A stretch of DNA of 64,000 nt, taken from assembly GCA_902464275.1 (NCBI GenBank), contig CABQIK010000004.1, positions 32,897 to 96,896 of the forward strand, read 5' to 3'. The translations under genes and the position numbers were made by a program. The DNA comes from an uncultured Alphaproteobacteria bacterium. GTDB lineage: Bacteria > Pseudomonadota > Alphaproteobacteria > RF32 > CAG-239. The first letter of the stretch is position 1; each line of letters begins with the position of its first letter. Below the pieces are notes generated by a model. The model worked only from the letters and a program-made list of their open reading frames with translations, had not been told where the DNA came from and did not search any database. Below are positions 34,555-43,941 of this stretch, piece by piece.

Positions 34555-35880
34555 CTATTTATATGCAACCAGTTCAGCGTCATCGGTAACAAACACAACA
34601 GTTTGCTCAGCCGCAATCGGAGCTGACGGAATCGGTGAGTTTAAGCTGATTTTATTTAATATTTTTCCGTTTTGCGGCGATACGGCATAAGTTGTTCCGT
34701 CAGATGAGGTAACTAGCAGTTGGCTATTTACCATTACCGGACCGCTTAAATAAATATCGGAGCGGTCTTTTAAATCATAATCGTCAAGCAACGGCGCAGA
34801 CCACAAAATTTGCCCGTTTTGTTTGTTAAGAGCAATAAGCTCATGACTGTTGGTTAATACAAACAAATAGTTTCCGGCTACCCACGGCATGTTGGTTCCG
34901 CCTAATTTTTGCTTCCAGATAATTTCGCCGGTGCGGTAATTTACGGCGGCAAGCAAGTCATTATGACCGATGGCATAAACAGTTTCATGGTCAATAACCG
35001 GCGAGGCTTTTACGGCGTTAATTGCAGTTGAAAAGTTAGATTGAGCAGAATCAATTAAAGCTACCGTCCACGCCGGATAGCCGATGTCGGCATTAAAAGC
35101 CTGAATATCGCCGTTGGAAAATCCGGCAACCGCAAAGCTTTTGTCTGCCGAACAGGCCGGAGCAGAGGTTCCTGCCAAAACCGTATCTTCAGCCGAAATG
35201 TTATATTTCCAAACCTCGTCACCGGTTTTGGTGTTTAAGGCTAACAAGCGATTGTCTAAGGTTTGTACCAAAAGCTTATTGGCGCAAACGGCGGGAGCCG
35301 TTCGGAGCGGAGTATCTAAATCTTTGCGCCATAAAATTTTGCCGGTGGTTTTATCAAGGGCAAAAACACTGCCGAATCCGGCGGCGGCATAAATACCGTC
35401 GGCATCGGCGGCCAGTCCGGCGCCGTTCAGCCCGTTTTCATTTTCAAACTTGCCGGCAGGTTTAAGTTTTTGCTTCCAAATTTTGCGGCCGTCAGTTAAT
35501 GAAAAAGCGCTCACTGTTCCGTTTACGTCTTGCGCAAATACGGTGTTTTTGTAAATTATCGGAGAGGCAAGCAACAAATTGCGTTTGGAACTGCCTTTAC
35601 CGAAATTTTGTTCCCAAACTTTTTGCATATTGTCGCCGGCTTGAACGTTGGCGAGGTTGTGAGCGGCATTGCCGCCGGTTTGACTCCATGATAAATTGTT
35701 TGTTGCGGCCGGAATTTCAGTTGCCGGAATTGAAACGGCGGCAAAATCAACCGCGTCATCTGCCGCAAGCACTGAAACTCTGGTGCCGGTCGGGAGTTTT
35801 TTGTCGCTTGAAAAAATTCCGCATGAAGACAAAAGCACGGCAAGCAAACAAGCGCCTATTAAATTGGGTTTTGTAAACAA
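34555..35880 (-). CDS. bamB: Outer membrane assembly lipoprotein BamB
   Basis: 441 aa. A lipoprotein signal with lipobox LLSSC (Cys20) is followed by a PQQ-type beta propeller; the repeated blade signature AxDxxTGKxxWxxxL is seen as ALDKTTGKILWRKDL, ALNTKTGDEVWKYN, AVNYRTGEIIWKQKL and ALNKQNGQILWSAPL. BamB supports BamA in folding of outer membrane proteins. The order TPR protein-bamB-der confirms it. It lies 24 bases after the TPR gene and 11 bases before der. Confidence 0.92.
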   Translation of the reverse strand: MFTKPNLIGACLLAVLLSSCGIFSSDKKLPTGTRVSVLAADDAVDFAAVSIPATEIPAATNNLSWSQTGGNAAHNLANVQAGDNMQKVWEQNFGKGSSKRNLLLASPIIYKNTVFAQDVNGTVSAFSLTDGRKIWKQKLKPAGKFENENGLNGAGLAADADGIYAAAGFGSVFALDKTTGKILWRKDLDTPLRTAPAVCANKLLVQTLDNRLLALNTKTGDEVWKYNISAEDTVLAGTSAPACSADKSFAVAGFSNGDIQAFNADIGYPAWTVALIDSAQSNFSTAINAVKASPVIDHETVYAIGHNDLLAAVNYRTGEIIWKQKLGGTNMPWVAGNYLFVLTNSHELIALNKQNGQILWSAPLLDDYDLKDRSDIYLSGPVMVNSQLLVTSSDGTTYAVSPQNGKILNKISLNSPIPSAPIAAEQTVVFVTDDAELVAYK

Positions 35881-35904
35881 TGTTTATCTCCGAATAACCA
35901 GAAT

Positions 35905-36633
35905 TTATAAACCGTTTAAGGTTGAAAGCATATCTTGAATACGGCTTTTGAAGTTGTCAGAAATATTGCCGTTTTCTAACAAAGATTTATACAAAGCGCG
36001 AGCCGTTTCGGTGTCGCCGTCACGAATGGCGGCCATGGCCAACAAATCGGTGGCCAGAGGCGACCAAGAGTTGTCAGCGGCAATAACCGGCTGTAACAAA
36101 GCTTCAATTTCAGCGCGCGGAGCGGTATCAATTTTGTAGGTGGCAAGTTTTAAGGCCGCCAAATTGCGGATGCGCGGATTGAGCTCGTCATTGTCGGCAA
36201 TGGTTTGAAGCATGGTTTCAGCCTCAGCGTTTTTGCCTTGTTCAAACAAAACGGTGGCAATTTGAACGCGAGCCAACTCGCTGTAAACGCCCTGATTGGC
36301 GGCGGCGATTTTTTCAAGCGCTTTAAGACTGTTTTCATAATTTTCTGATGATTGCAATGCCGATAAATAGTTTTCGGTTTGCTGCTGATATTTAGCATCA
36401 CGCCAACCTTTAATGGTTTCAAAGCTGACGGCGGCGGTAACGGCAATTACTACAAACAAAATGATAAATAAACCGTATTTGTTCCACAAAACTTTAAGAT
36501 TTTCATTTTTAACGTCTTCGGTTACTTCCTGAATAAAGGCGTCGGTAACTTTGTCGTCAACCTGATAAGAGCTGTGTCTGTTTACAGAAGGTTCTTTGTT
36601 TTCCAAAGCTTTTTTGGTGGTGTTTTTTTTCAT
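35905..36633 (-). CDS. YfgM-like membrane-anchored TPR protein
   Basis: 242 aa. A cytoplasmic N-terminus (about 1-50), one membrane segment (about 54-70, GLFIILFVVIAVTAAVS) and a periplasmic domain with TPR-like helices (about 80-240) give the YfgM/DUF2133 layout. In E. coli YfgM works with the periplasmic chaperone PpiD at the Sec translocon. Its position directly before bamB and der is the same as yfgM in E. coli. It is the first gene of this operon. Confidence 0.8.
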   Translation of the reverse strand: MKKNTTKKALENKEPSVNRHSSYQVDDKVTDAFIQEVTEDVKNENLKVLWNKYGLFIILFVVIAVTAAVSFETIKGWRDAKYQQQTENYLSALQSSENYENSLKALEKIAAANQGVYSELARVQIATVLFEQGKNAEAETMLQTIADNDELNPRIRNLAALKLATYKIDTAPRAEIEALLQPVIAADNSWSPLATDLLAMAAIRDGDTETARALYKSLLENGNISDNFKSRIQDMLSTLNGL

Positions 36634-36726
36634 GGTATTAATTCCTTGCTAAAAAAATAAATTGCTTTCAGTATAGTATAAAATATTTGTATATCAATCG
36701 GTTTGTTAATAAAATTACCAATTATT

Positions 36727-37914
36727 TTATAAGTCGCGGCTTATTTCATTAATTAAAATTCCGCGCACCCATCTTAACCCTTCAACCGGAAGCTTGTTGC
36801 CGAATATAATGGTGCCTTTGTCTGAAACAATGGCTAAAAAATAACTTTCGGAAGTGGGGGTAAAATTAATGTCTATGCCTTTTAATTCGCTGAATTTGAC
36901 CACACCGTCACGAACCCGCAGAAAACCGATTTTGCGGAAAAGGTAAATATGGTCTTTGCTGATGATGATAATGTCTTTGCTGATAAGGCTTAAAAAAGCA
37001 TAAATTATAACCGAGAGTAAAAAAGCGTAAAAGATGATTACGGCATCATACGGAAGGTGCTGAATAAGAATATCATGATTTATACCCGCGTATATAAGCA
37101 AACTGCCGAAAGCGGCAATGGCAAACATGCTTAAAAAGCTGTATGCGTCAAAAAACAATTTGCGGATTTTTATCATTTTTTCACCGCTTTTACGGCTTTT
37201 GAAGCTGATATATGAAGGTTTTTCCTGATGGTAAGCAAAATCTTTGGGCAGGTGCCACTTAGCCACAACCTCGGGGTATGAGCGGCTGAGGTCGTTAAAA
37301 TTGTGCGAAACCATCCCTTTTTCAGAAATGGTCAGCGCGGGCATGCGCAGTATTTGCGCGTATTCTTTCCACAATTTGCGAATGTGGTGTTTGCTTGTGC
37401 TGATATAAAGAGGTATGGTTTTGGCCGGGTCTTTGTGATAAAGTTCTATAATAAATTTGTTTTTGTTGAAAAGTCCGTACTGATAAAATTTTACCCGCAA
37501 GCGCACGCCGGAATAATTGTAAAGACGCTCGGAAAAGCTGTAACTTTTGCTGAACAACGGCTGATTTTTGACCATAACCGTATCGCCGTCAAAAAAGATG
37601 ATTTTGTAACGCAACATGCGAATAAAAGCATTTAAAATCAGTCCGATGCCCAAAACAAGCAGCAAAGAGTTAAAAACTATCGGCGGCACAAAGGTGTGAA
37701 TTTTAATGGTAGTGCGCGGCAGATTGTTTTCTAAATCAGCAACACCGTTGAATGAAAAGTTAAAAATCTGGTATAGCCCGATAAGGCACAGCAATGCTCC
37801 GCAAAGAGCCGAAATTATTAAAATCAGCCGTGAAAACCTGTCAACTCCGCGGGTCGGAAGTTTGCTGATGTCAAGTTTAAAACTGTGACTGTAATGATCG
37901 GGGTATTGCTGCAT
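36727..37914 (-). CDS. Unknown four-helix membrane protein
   Basis: 395 aa. There are two pairs of membrane helices (about 24-48 and 75-98, then about 253-275 and 285-312). Each pair is followed by a beta-rich soluble stretch (about 100-240 and 315-395) that resembles bacterial PH-like domains in rhythm, for example the repeated strand pattern KDHIYLFRKIGFLRVRDGVVKFSELKGI. No enzyme motif was seen. The gene stands alone between the TPR-bamB-der operon and a diguanylate cyclase. Function unknown. Confidence 0.6.
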   Translation of the reverse strand: MQQYPDHYSHSFKLDISKLPTRGVDRFSRLILIISALCGALLCLIGLYQIFNFSFNGVADLENNLPRTTIKIHTFVPPIVFNSLLLVLGIGLILNAFIRMLRYKIIFFDGDTVMVKNQPLFSKSYSFSERLYNYSGVRLRVKFYQYGLFNKNKFIIELYHKDPAKTIPLYISTSKHHIRKLWKEYAQILRMPALTISEKGMVSHNFNDLSRSYPEVVAKWHLPKDFAYHQEKPSYISFKSRKSGEKMIKIRKLFFDAYSFLSMFAIAAFGSLLIYAGINHDILIQHLPYDAVIIFYAFLLSVIIYAFLSLISKDIIIISKDHIYLFRKIGFLRVRDGVVKFSELKGIDINFTPTSESYFLAIVSDKGTIIFGNKLPVEGLRWVRGILINEISRDL

Positions 37915-38058
37915 GTTAAATTCCTTCAGGGTTAACTATATAAGGCTATATTACACCAATTAAATAAATAATCACCAAATTTTTTCAGTTTATATGAAAG
38001 TTTTGTTTGAGTTTTTTGTTTTTGTTTATATAGTAAGTACATCATCAGAGGTTTAAGA

Positions 38059-39732
38059 GTGGTTAATATGTTGTTTGTTGATGTTTTGAGCAATGTTGCA
38101 AAGTGGCCGTATATCGGATTAAGTTTTGCGTTTTTGGGCGCGGCCGTGTTTTATGCCCGCAGTCTTAAAATAAAAAAAGGCATAACTATATTATATGCCG
38201 GTTTGCTTTTGTTGTTTTTGAGTTCGGCTTTGCATTTTGCGGCGGGCTTTTTTTATGAGCAAGGGGTTTCGGCAAAAATTTTGGTTTTAAGCGAGATGCT
38301 GCTGATTTTAGCGGCTTCATCGCTTTTGCTGATGGCTTCATCACATATTTTGTTAGGAGAGCCGCTTAACCAAAATGTTTTGTTTTTGTTTGTTACAATC
38401 AGCCTGCTGTTGGCTTTGTACGCCGTGTTTGTGGCCGATGATGCCAATATTATCAACAACCTGCAGCAAATTTTGCCGATTGTGGGCATGAGTTATGTTT
38501 TTTTGAGCTTTGTTTCAAGGCCGAAGTTGTGGAAATCGGCGGGACGTATGACGGCAGGGGTTGCAACTTTGGGGCTGACCGTGTTGTTGCTGTTGCCGCT
38601 GATTGCCAAGGTTTCATATCCGTGGCACTTGCCGCTTGATTTGTTGGCATTGCTTGCTTTTTCATACTTTTTACTCTTAAACGAAAGCTTAAAAGAAAAA
38701 GTTTTGCAAGCTCAGGAGATGTATCGGAAAGTTAATCAGAATATCAGCACAATTATTAAATCATCGCCGTTTCCGATAATTATTTCGCGTTTGGGCGATG
38801 ATTCTTTGGTGCTGGTTAATAAAAATGCCGCCGATTTGTTCGGTATAGATGAGAGCGAGCTGCCGCGCTATCATTTTAAAGATTTTTTTGTTGATGCGGA
38901 AAACCGTAAACTGTTGCAGGAACGGCTTGAAAAAACGCGGCAAGTGCACGATTTTGAAATTTTGGTCAAAACCGCGTTCGGCAATACGCCGTTTTGGTTG
39001 CTAACCTCGGTTAATGTTATTGATTATAACAATGATGTGGTGCTTTATTCGGCGTTTCAGGATATTACTTCGCACAAGCGTCGCGAATCTATGTTGCAAT
39101 CTCAGGCTGACCGCGATCCGCTGACTGCGGTTTACAATCGCCGCTATTTTGAAACGATGGTCGCTGAAAAAATTAAGGCGGCACACTCTAAAAAAGAGCC
39201 TTTTGCCGTGCTGATGATTGACGCGGATAATTTTAAGCGGGTTAATGATACGTACGGGCATAAAACCGGCGATAAGGTTTTAATGGAATTGGCGGCAAAT
39301 TGTGAACGTTCATTGCGTCCTGATGATGTGGTGGCTCGTTACGGCGGTGAAGAATTTGTGGTGTTTTTGGCAAACGTAAATCCGGAAGTGGCCGTAATGG
39401 TTGCCGGCAGGCTGAAAGATGAAATTGCCAAAGCCGTGGTTTATGCGGATGATAATCGGCCGGTCAGCTTTACGGTCAGTATCGGGGTTGCTCCCTCCGG
39501 TGTTTCAGATGAGGTCGGCTTAATGATAAAAATGGCGGATGACGCAATGTATGCGGCTAAGCAAAACGGGCGCAACAGGGTTGAGCTGTATAATTCCGCC
39601 ATGGCTGAAAATATGAACAAAGCCAAAAGCGATGAAGCGGCAAGGCTTATGCACCCGATATTTTCATCAGAAGAAACGGAAGAAATTTCATTGCTTGACG
39701 GAATTGAAACCACGCACATGGCGGAGGATTAA
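38059..39732 (+). CDS. Membrane diguanylate cyclase with PAS domain
   Basis: 557 aa. About seven membrane helices (residues about 13-205) form the sensor, followed by a PAS domain (about 225-340) and a GGDEF domain (about 345-510). The active-site loop is RYGGEEFVVFL (GGEEF form, active). The inhibitory site RPDD lies five residues before it, so product feedback by c-di-GMP is expected. It makes c-di-GMP from two GTP and should influence surface attachment and motility, which fits with the pilin genes in this window. GTG start with AGAGG 7 bases upstream. Confidence 0.9.
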   Translation: MVNMLFVDVLSNVAKWPYIGLSFAFLGAAVFYARSLKIKKGITILYAGLLLLFLSSALHFAAGFFYEQGVSAKILVLSEMLLILAASSLLLMASSHILLGEPLNQNVLFLFVTISLLLALYAVFVADDANIINNLQQILPIVGMSYVFLSFVSRPKLWKSAGRMTAGVATLGLTVLLLLPLIAKVSYPWHLPLDLLALLAFSYFLLLNESLKEKVLQAQEMYRKVNQNISTIIKSSPFPIIISRLGDDSLVLVNKNAADLFGIDESELPRYHFKDFFVDAENRKLLQERLEKTRQVHDFEILVKTAFGNTPFWLLTSVNVIDYNNDVVLYSAFQDITSHKRRESMLQSQADRDPLTAVYNRRYFETMVAEKIKAAHSKKEPFAVLMIDADNFKRVNDTYGHKTGDKVLMELAANCERSLRPDDVVARYGGEEFVVFLANVNPEVAVMVAGRLKDEIAKAVVYADDNRPVSFTVSIGVAPSGVSDEVGLMIKMADDAMYAAKQNGRNRVELYNSAMAENMNKAKSDEAARLMHPIFSSEETEEISLLDGIETTHMAED

Positions 39733-39733
39733 A

Positions 39734-40876
39734 ATGGGGTGTGTATATCAGCAAAATTGCGGCGGTTGCTGCTTTAGAGATAAAACGCAAGAAGAATACA
39801 GAAGCTTAAAAGAACAAAAAGTTAAGGGAATTTTGAGCGCCGGTCTGAAAGAACAGGATTATAAGTGGAATAAGCCGATATTTTTGCCGGACGGAACACG
39901 TCGCCGCGCCGCGTTGGCTTTTATGCAGACTAAGGGCGGATTGTTACTCGGTTTTAATGAAAATAAAAGCAGTCAAATAGCCGATTGTGCGCAATGTTTG
40001 ATGTTAACGCCGAAAATTAATGCGATTTTGCCTTCTCTCCGCAGGTTTTTAGCTGAATTTTGCGCCATAAAAGTCAGCCGAAAACTAAAGGGCAAAAAAG
40101 TTGTTGTTTCATCGGTAACTAAAGGCGATGTGCTGATTTTGGAAGCTGATAACGGACTTGATATTGTGCTTGAGGCCGATTGCGAACTGGCGCTTGATTA
40201 TCGGATGGCAATTTTTGATTATGTGAATAATGAGCCCGATATTATTCGGTTTTCATTCAGGCGCAAAGCGGAAGAACAGGCGGAGCCGGTGATTGAAAAA
40301 TTAAAACCGGTGGTTAAAATTGCCGGATTTGATATTTATATTGCGGCCGGAACTTTTTTGCAGGCATCGGCGGCGGGGCAAGACGCTTTAATTTCGTTGG
40401 TGCTTAAATATATCGGCGATACCGGCGGCAAAATTGCTGATTTGTTTTGCGGAATCGGCACATTTTCATATCCGCTTGCGGCAAATAAAGAAAATAAAAT
40501 TATGGCGGCAGATTTAAGCGAACCGCTTTTGGCCGGGTTTCAGGCTTCATTGAACGCGCATTTGTTGCATAATGTTAAAATTGAAAAACGCAATTTGTTT
40601 AAATATCCGTTTACGGCCGATGAGCTTAAAGAGTTTAACGCGGTGGTTTTTGACCCGCCGCGAGCCGGAGCCGCGGCGCAAGCGGCGGAGCTTGCCAAAA
40701 TGGAGCAAAGCGATAAGCCTGCCATAGTGGTTGCGGTTTCATGCAATCCGCACAGTTTTGTAAATGACGCTAATGTGTTGGTTTCCGGAGGTTACAAACT
40801 TAAAGAAGTGACGATGGTTGATCAGTTTGTATATTCTAATCATGCGGAATTAGCGGCGTTGTTTACAAAAAAATAA
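39734..40876 (+). CDS. TrmA/RlmC/RlmD-family RNA m5U methyltransferase
   Basis: 380 aa from the ATG at 39734, chosen because GGAGG precedes it; a longer frame extends back into the cyclase gene but lacks support. The N-terminal Cys cluster NCGGCCF is the iron-sulfur motif seen in RlmC/RlmD. The SAM site is DLFCGIGTFSYPLA, DPPRAGA is the substrate loop, and the catalytic Cys lies in VAVSCNPHSF. It methylates uridine C5 in rRNA or tRNA; sequence alone does not decide between RlmC and RlmD. The start is 1 base after the cyclase stop, so the two are co-transcribed. Confidence 0.88.
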   Translation: MGCVYQQNCGGCCFRDKTQEEYRSLKEQKVKGILSAGLKEQDYKWNKPIFLPDGTRRRAALAFMQTKGGLLLGFNENKSSQIADCAQCLMLTPKINAILPSLRRFLAEFCAIKVSRKLKGKKVVVSSVTKGDVLILEADNGLDIVLEADCELALDYRMAIFDYVNNEPDIIRFSFRRKAEEQAEPVIEKLKPVVKIAGFDIYIAAGTFLQASAAGQDALISLVLKYIGDTGGKIADLFCGIGTFSYPLAANKENKIMAADLSEPLLAGFQASLNAHLLHNVKIEKRNLFKYPFTADELKEFNAVVFDPPRAGAAAQAAELAKMEQSDKPAIVVAVSCNPHSFVNDANVLVSGGYKLKEVTMVDQFVYSNHAELAALFTKK

Positions 40877-40915
40877 GCATTGCGGGTTATACTCTTAAAA
40901 AACAAAGGAGATAAT

Positions 40916-41455
40916 ATGAAAAATATTTGGTTAAGTCTGGCGGCGGTGGCTGTTTTGGGAGCTTGTTCGTTCGGAAATGATGACGAGAATCATTTTGTGG
41001 TGGTTTCAGGCGAAGACGATACTTCTTATTTGAAGGATATTGACGCTTGTCCGAAAGTGCATATCAGACAAAATGATACTAAAATTGTGCAAATTGACGA
41101 GTATCATGAGTTGTTTACCATTGAGGCCGTCGGTTATGAAGGGCATTGCTATTATAATAAAAAGCTCGGTAAAGATAAGGCGGTGGTTAAACCCAAATTT
41201 AAAATTACCCGCATGGAAGAAAGCGATGTTACCGATGTGCATTTTTCATATTACCTTGAAACGGTTGAAGGGCCGGTTAATTATTTAGGTAAAAAAACGT
41301 ATTTTGCCGAAGCTCATATTCCGCTCGGGTCAGAGGTGTTAGATTACACTGCGGAAGGCGGCGAGCTTACCATTCCGGTTCCGGGAACGTATAATATGGA
41401 TATTTATTTGGGGCTTAAAGCCAAAGCTCAAGATTTGGAATATAAAACAAAATAA
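40916..41455 (+). CDS. Unknown lipoprotein
   Basis: 179 aa from the ATG at 40916, with AAGGAG 5 bases upstream. Signal peptide with lipobox VLGAC (Cys17); the residues after it (SFGNDDEN) favour outer membrane sorting. The mature part is beta-rich with two Cys (IDACPKV and GHCYYNKK) and the LGSEVLDYT segment. No known family was recognised; similar small lipoproteins are common in uncultured alphaproteobacteria. It sits between the methyltransferase and tkt, 11 bases before tkt. Confidence 0.75.
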   Translation: MKNIWLSLAAVAVLGACSFGNDDENHFVVVSGEDDTSYLKDIDACPKVHIRQNDTKIVQIDEYHELFTIEAVGYEGHCYYNKKLGKDKAVVKPKFKITRMEESDVTDVHFSYYLETVEGPVNYLGKKTYFAEAHIPLGSEVLDYTAEGGELTIPVPGTYNMDIYLGLKAKAQDLEYKTK

Positions 41456-41466
41456 GGAGAAACATT

Positions 41467-43440
41467 ATGCAATATAACTATAAAGATATGGCCAACGCTA
41501 TCAGATTTTTGAGCGCTGATGCCATTGATAAAGCTAATTCCGGTCATCCCGGAATGCCACTTGGTATGGCAGATGTTGCTGCTGTTTTGTTTGGTAAATT
41601 TATAAAACTTAATCCGGCAGACCCGCGTTGGTTTGACCGCGACCGCTTTGTGCTTTCAGCCGGGCACGGCTCTATGCTTTTGTACTCGCTTTTATATTTA
41701 CTCGGCTATGAAGATATTAATATTGAAGATATTAAAAACTTTCGCCAACTCGGCTCTAAAACCGCCGGTCACCCCGAATACGGGCATTTGGCCGGAATTG
41801 ATATGACTACCGGACCTTTAGGGCAGGGCATATCCTCGGCAGTCGGTATGGCGCTCGCAGAGCGAATTATTAACGCAAAATTCGGCGATAAGCTTTGCAA
41901 TCACTACACATACGTTATTTGCGGCGACGGTTGTTTAATGGAAGGAATTTCTGAAGAAGCGGCTTCTTTAGCCGGTCACTTAAAACTAAACAAGCTTATT
42001 GTGTTGTGGGATAATAACAATATTACGATTGACGGCAATGTTTCGGCCGCAAGCTCAACCAATCAGCCGGAGCGATTTAAGGCGATGGGTTGGCACGTTA
42101 TGGAAATTAACGGTCATGATTATGCTGAAATTGAAAAAGCCTTAACGGCGGCGCAAAAATCAGACAAGCCGGTATTTATTGCCTGCAAAACCACTATCGG
42201 GTTTGGCGCGCCGATGAAATGCGGAACTTCAAAATGCCATGGTTCACCGCTTGGCGAAGCCGAGACCGCGGCCATGCGTCATGAACTGGCTTGGCCGTAT
42301 CCGCCGTTTGAATTGCCGTGTGAAGTTTTAAACGCATGGCGAATCGCCGGAAATAAAAGCAAAGCGGATTATCAGTCATGGAAAAAACGCGCGCAGACCG
42401 CCGGCAAAGAATTTAGCGATTACGTAAATGATGTGTTGCCGAAAAATTGGCAGCATGACTTAAACGCCGTAAAAGAAAAAGCGATTACCGAAAAAACCAA
42501 AGTTGCCACGCGTAAAGCTTCGCAAATGTGTTTGGAAGCCATTGTTCCGAATATTCCGCAGATTGTCGGCGGTTCGGCTGATTTGGCGGCTTCAAATTTA
42601 ACCTTTGTAAACGGTATGAAGACCGTGACGGCCGCTGATTATAACGGCAATAACGTTATGTACGGAATCCGCGAGCACGCCATGGCGGCAATTATGAACG
42701 GTATGAGCCTGCATGGCGGAGTTATTCCATACGGCGGAACTTTTTTTGTATTTTCGGATTATATGCGCCCGTCCATGCGATTGGCGGCTTTAATGGGAAT
42801 TAGAGTTGTTTATGTTTTAACCCATGATTCTATCGGCGTTGGCGAAGACGGTCCGACACATCAGCCGATTGAGCAGTTGGCCTCATATCGGGCAATGCCT
42901 AATATTTACACATTCCGCCCGTGCGATGTGGTTGAAACGGCCGAGGCTTGGGAAATTGCTTTAACCTCAGAAAAAACGCCGAGCATATTGGCGCTTTCTC
43001 GCCAAGGGTTGCCGATGCTGCGCGACTCTGCGGCGGAAAATTTAACGGCTAAAGGCGGCTATATTATTTCAGACGCGCAAAAGGGTAAAAAACGCAAGAC
43101 AACGATAATCGCTACCGGTTCAGAGGTATCTTTAGCGGTTGAAGCGCAAAAGCTTTTACGTGAAAAAGGGATTGAAACCGCAGTTGTTTCAATGCCGTGT
43201 ACAGAACTGTTTGACAAACAGCCAAGCGACTATAAAGAAAAAGTGCTTGGTAATTGTCCGCGAATTGCCGTTGAAGCCGCCGCTAAATTCGGTTGGGAAA
43301 AATATACCGGCTTAAACGGAGCCGTCATCGGAATGGACAGCTTTGGCGCCTCCGGTCCGGCAAGTGAACTTTACCCGCATTTCGGCATTACCGCCGAGAA
43401 AGTAGTAGAGGAAGTTATAAACCTGTGTGCCGGCGTATAA
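41467..43440 (+). CDS. tkt: Transketolase
   Basis: 657 aa thiamine-diphosphate enzyme of the pentose phosphate pathway. The N-terminal ThDP region has SGHPGMPLGMAD, GPLGQGISSAVGMA and the GDG...NN motif ICGDGCLMEG...WDNNNITIDG. The pyrimidine domain has GIREHAM and DSIGVGEDGPTHQPIEQL. The C-terminal domain ends LCAGV. The last three residues and the stop codon lie in sequence shared with the prepilin leader module that abuts the gene, so the original 3' end was probably replaced by recombination. GGAGA lies 6 bases before the ATG. Confidence 0.97.
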   Translation: MQYNYKDMANAIRFLSADAIDKANSGHPGMPLGMADVAAVLFGKFIKLNPADPRWFDRDRFVLSAGHGSMLLYSLLYLLGYEDINIEDIKNFRQLGSKTAGHPEYGHLAGIDMTTGPLGQGISSAVGMALAERIINAKFGDKLCNHYTYVICGDGCLMEGISEEAASLAGHLKLNKLIVLWDNNNITIDGNVSAASSTNQPERFKAMGWHVMEINGHDYAEIEKALTAAQKSDKPVFIACKTTIGFGAPMKCGTSKCHGSPLGEAETAAMRHELAWPYPPFELPCEVLNAWRIAGNKSKADYQSWKKRAQTAGKEFSDYVNDVLPKNWQHDLNAVKEKAITEKTKVATRKASQMCLEAIVPNIPQIVGGSADLAASNLTFVNGMKTVTAADYNGNNVMYGIREHAMAAIMNGMSLHGGVIPYGGTFFVFSDYMRPSMRLAALMGIRVVYVLTHDSIGVGEDGPTHQPIEQLASYRAMPNIYTFRPCDVVETAEAWEIALTSEKTPSILALSRQGLPMLRDSAAENLTAKGGYIISDAQKGKKRKTTIIATGSEVSLAVEAQKLLREKGIETAVVSMPCTELFDKQPSDYKEKVLGNCPRIAVEAAAKFGWEKYTGLNGAVIGMDSFGASGPASELYPHFGITAEKVVEEVINLCAGV

Positions 43441-43556
43441 TGGGCAGCTGCTAGGAATTTTGTCGCTCGTGTACCTTTTTGTGTACAAGTCGCTCCAAAA
43501 TTCCGTCGCATTAGCCACATTCTACGCAGGCTTGGATTATTTTTTAGGATAAACAT
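43436..43556 (-). pseudogene. Orphan prepilin leader, truncated and frameshifted
   Basis: Homologous to the first 43 codons of the prepilin gene whose start is at 53984. Its ATG (43554-43556) sits at the equivalent place and is followed by KNNPSLRR..., matching KNNPRLRI. A net 2-base insertion in the middle shifts the frame. In the other frame the match resumes as YTSDKIPSSCPLYAG, which lines up with YMSDKTPSRCPLDASAG. Homology stops exactly after the Gly of the prepilin cleavage site; from there on the sequence is the antisense of tkt. The pilin body is missing. Confidence 0.75.
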
Positions 43557-43559
43557 CAG

Positions 43560-43595
43560 AAAATCTCCTCAAATTGTTGCATTTAAGAAGATTTT
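43560..43595 (-). promoter_or_regulatory. Shine-Dalgarno-sequestering hairpin, copy A
   Basis: 15-base-pair stem with two G-U pairs (43560-43574 with 43581-43595, six-base loop). GAGGAG lies in the 3' arm, 3 bases before the ATG of the orphan leader. Less extended than the copy at 53985-54028. Confidence 0.65.
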
Positions 43596-43645
43596 AGCTC
43601 GCGTTTTTTTTGCAATATTTACGAGTCCGGGGTGTGTATAAGTTG

Positions 43646-43941
43646 TATGGTTATGGGCGGGATTATTCCGCTGCGCTCCATTCACTGCGCTCATCGGCTG
43701 TTGCCGACCGGCGTTCTTTCGCCCGCCTTTCGCTTGTAGTCGAACTCACTTCTGTGATTTCGTATCACGGAATGTGCCAATTAAAAAGACCTCCTTAGAA
43801 GGAGGCCTAATGGCGGTCTTGCTTCGTAAGGCTCGCTTTTTTTCAAAAAGCTTGCCAACTACGCTTCGGGCAAAGACATTTATGGTTCGCTGCAGTTGCT
43901 ATCGCTTCCTTTGCTCACCGTAAATGTCTATACGCGCCATT
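43646..43941. other. Gene-free block dense in inverted repeats next to tRNA-Arg
   Basis: No coding gene is supported. The block contains: a GACCTCC / GGAGGC hairpin near 43767-43786; a GTGAT / ATCAC hairpin near 43754-43768; an inverted repeat GACATTTATGGT / ACCGTAAATGTC (about 43876 and 43920, 11 of 12); a string of GCGCTC/CGCT words; and AATCCCGCC (minus strand, near 43658) that resembles a tRNA T-arm end. It looks like debris left by past insertion at tRNA-Arg. Confidence 0.4.

Larger units (their letters stand above)
43436..43645 (-). repeat. Prepilin leader module, copy A (degenerate)
   Basis: About 210 bases similar to 53868-54075. Upstream to downstream on the minus strand it holds a DnaA-box-like TTATACACA (43633-43641), a GANTC site (43623-43627), a conserved A-tract, a hairpin covering the Shine-Dalgarno (43560-43595), the leader start codon and an internal hairpin (43454-43504). 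Confidence 0.8.

Noticed and set aside
39632..39733. Extended N-terminus of the RNA methyltransferase inside the cyclase gene
   Set aside because: The added residues do not resemble the family, and a strong ribosome-binding site precedes the ATG at 39734.
43454..43595. Regularly spaced palindromes as a CRISPR array
   Set aside because: The repeats differ in sequence and spacing, have no common repeat unit and no cas genes are present; they are hairpins of the leader module.
43610..43798. 62-aa plus-strand frame beside tRNA-Arg
   Set aside because: It runs through the module's control region and the inverted-repeat block, with no protein-like features.
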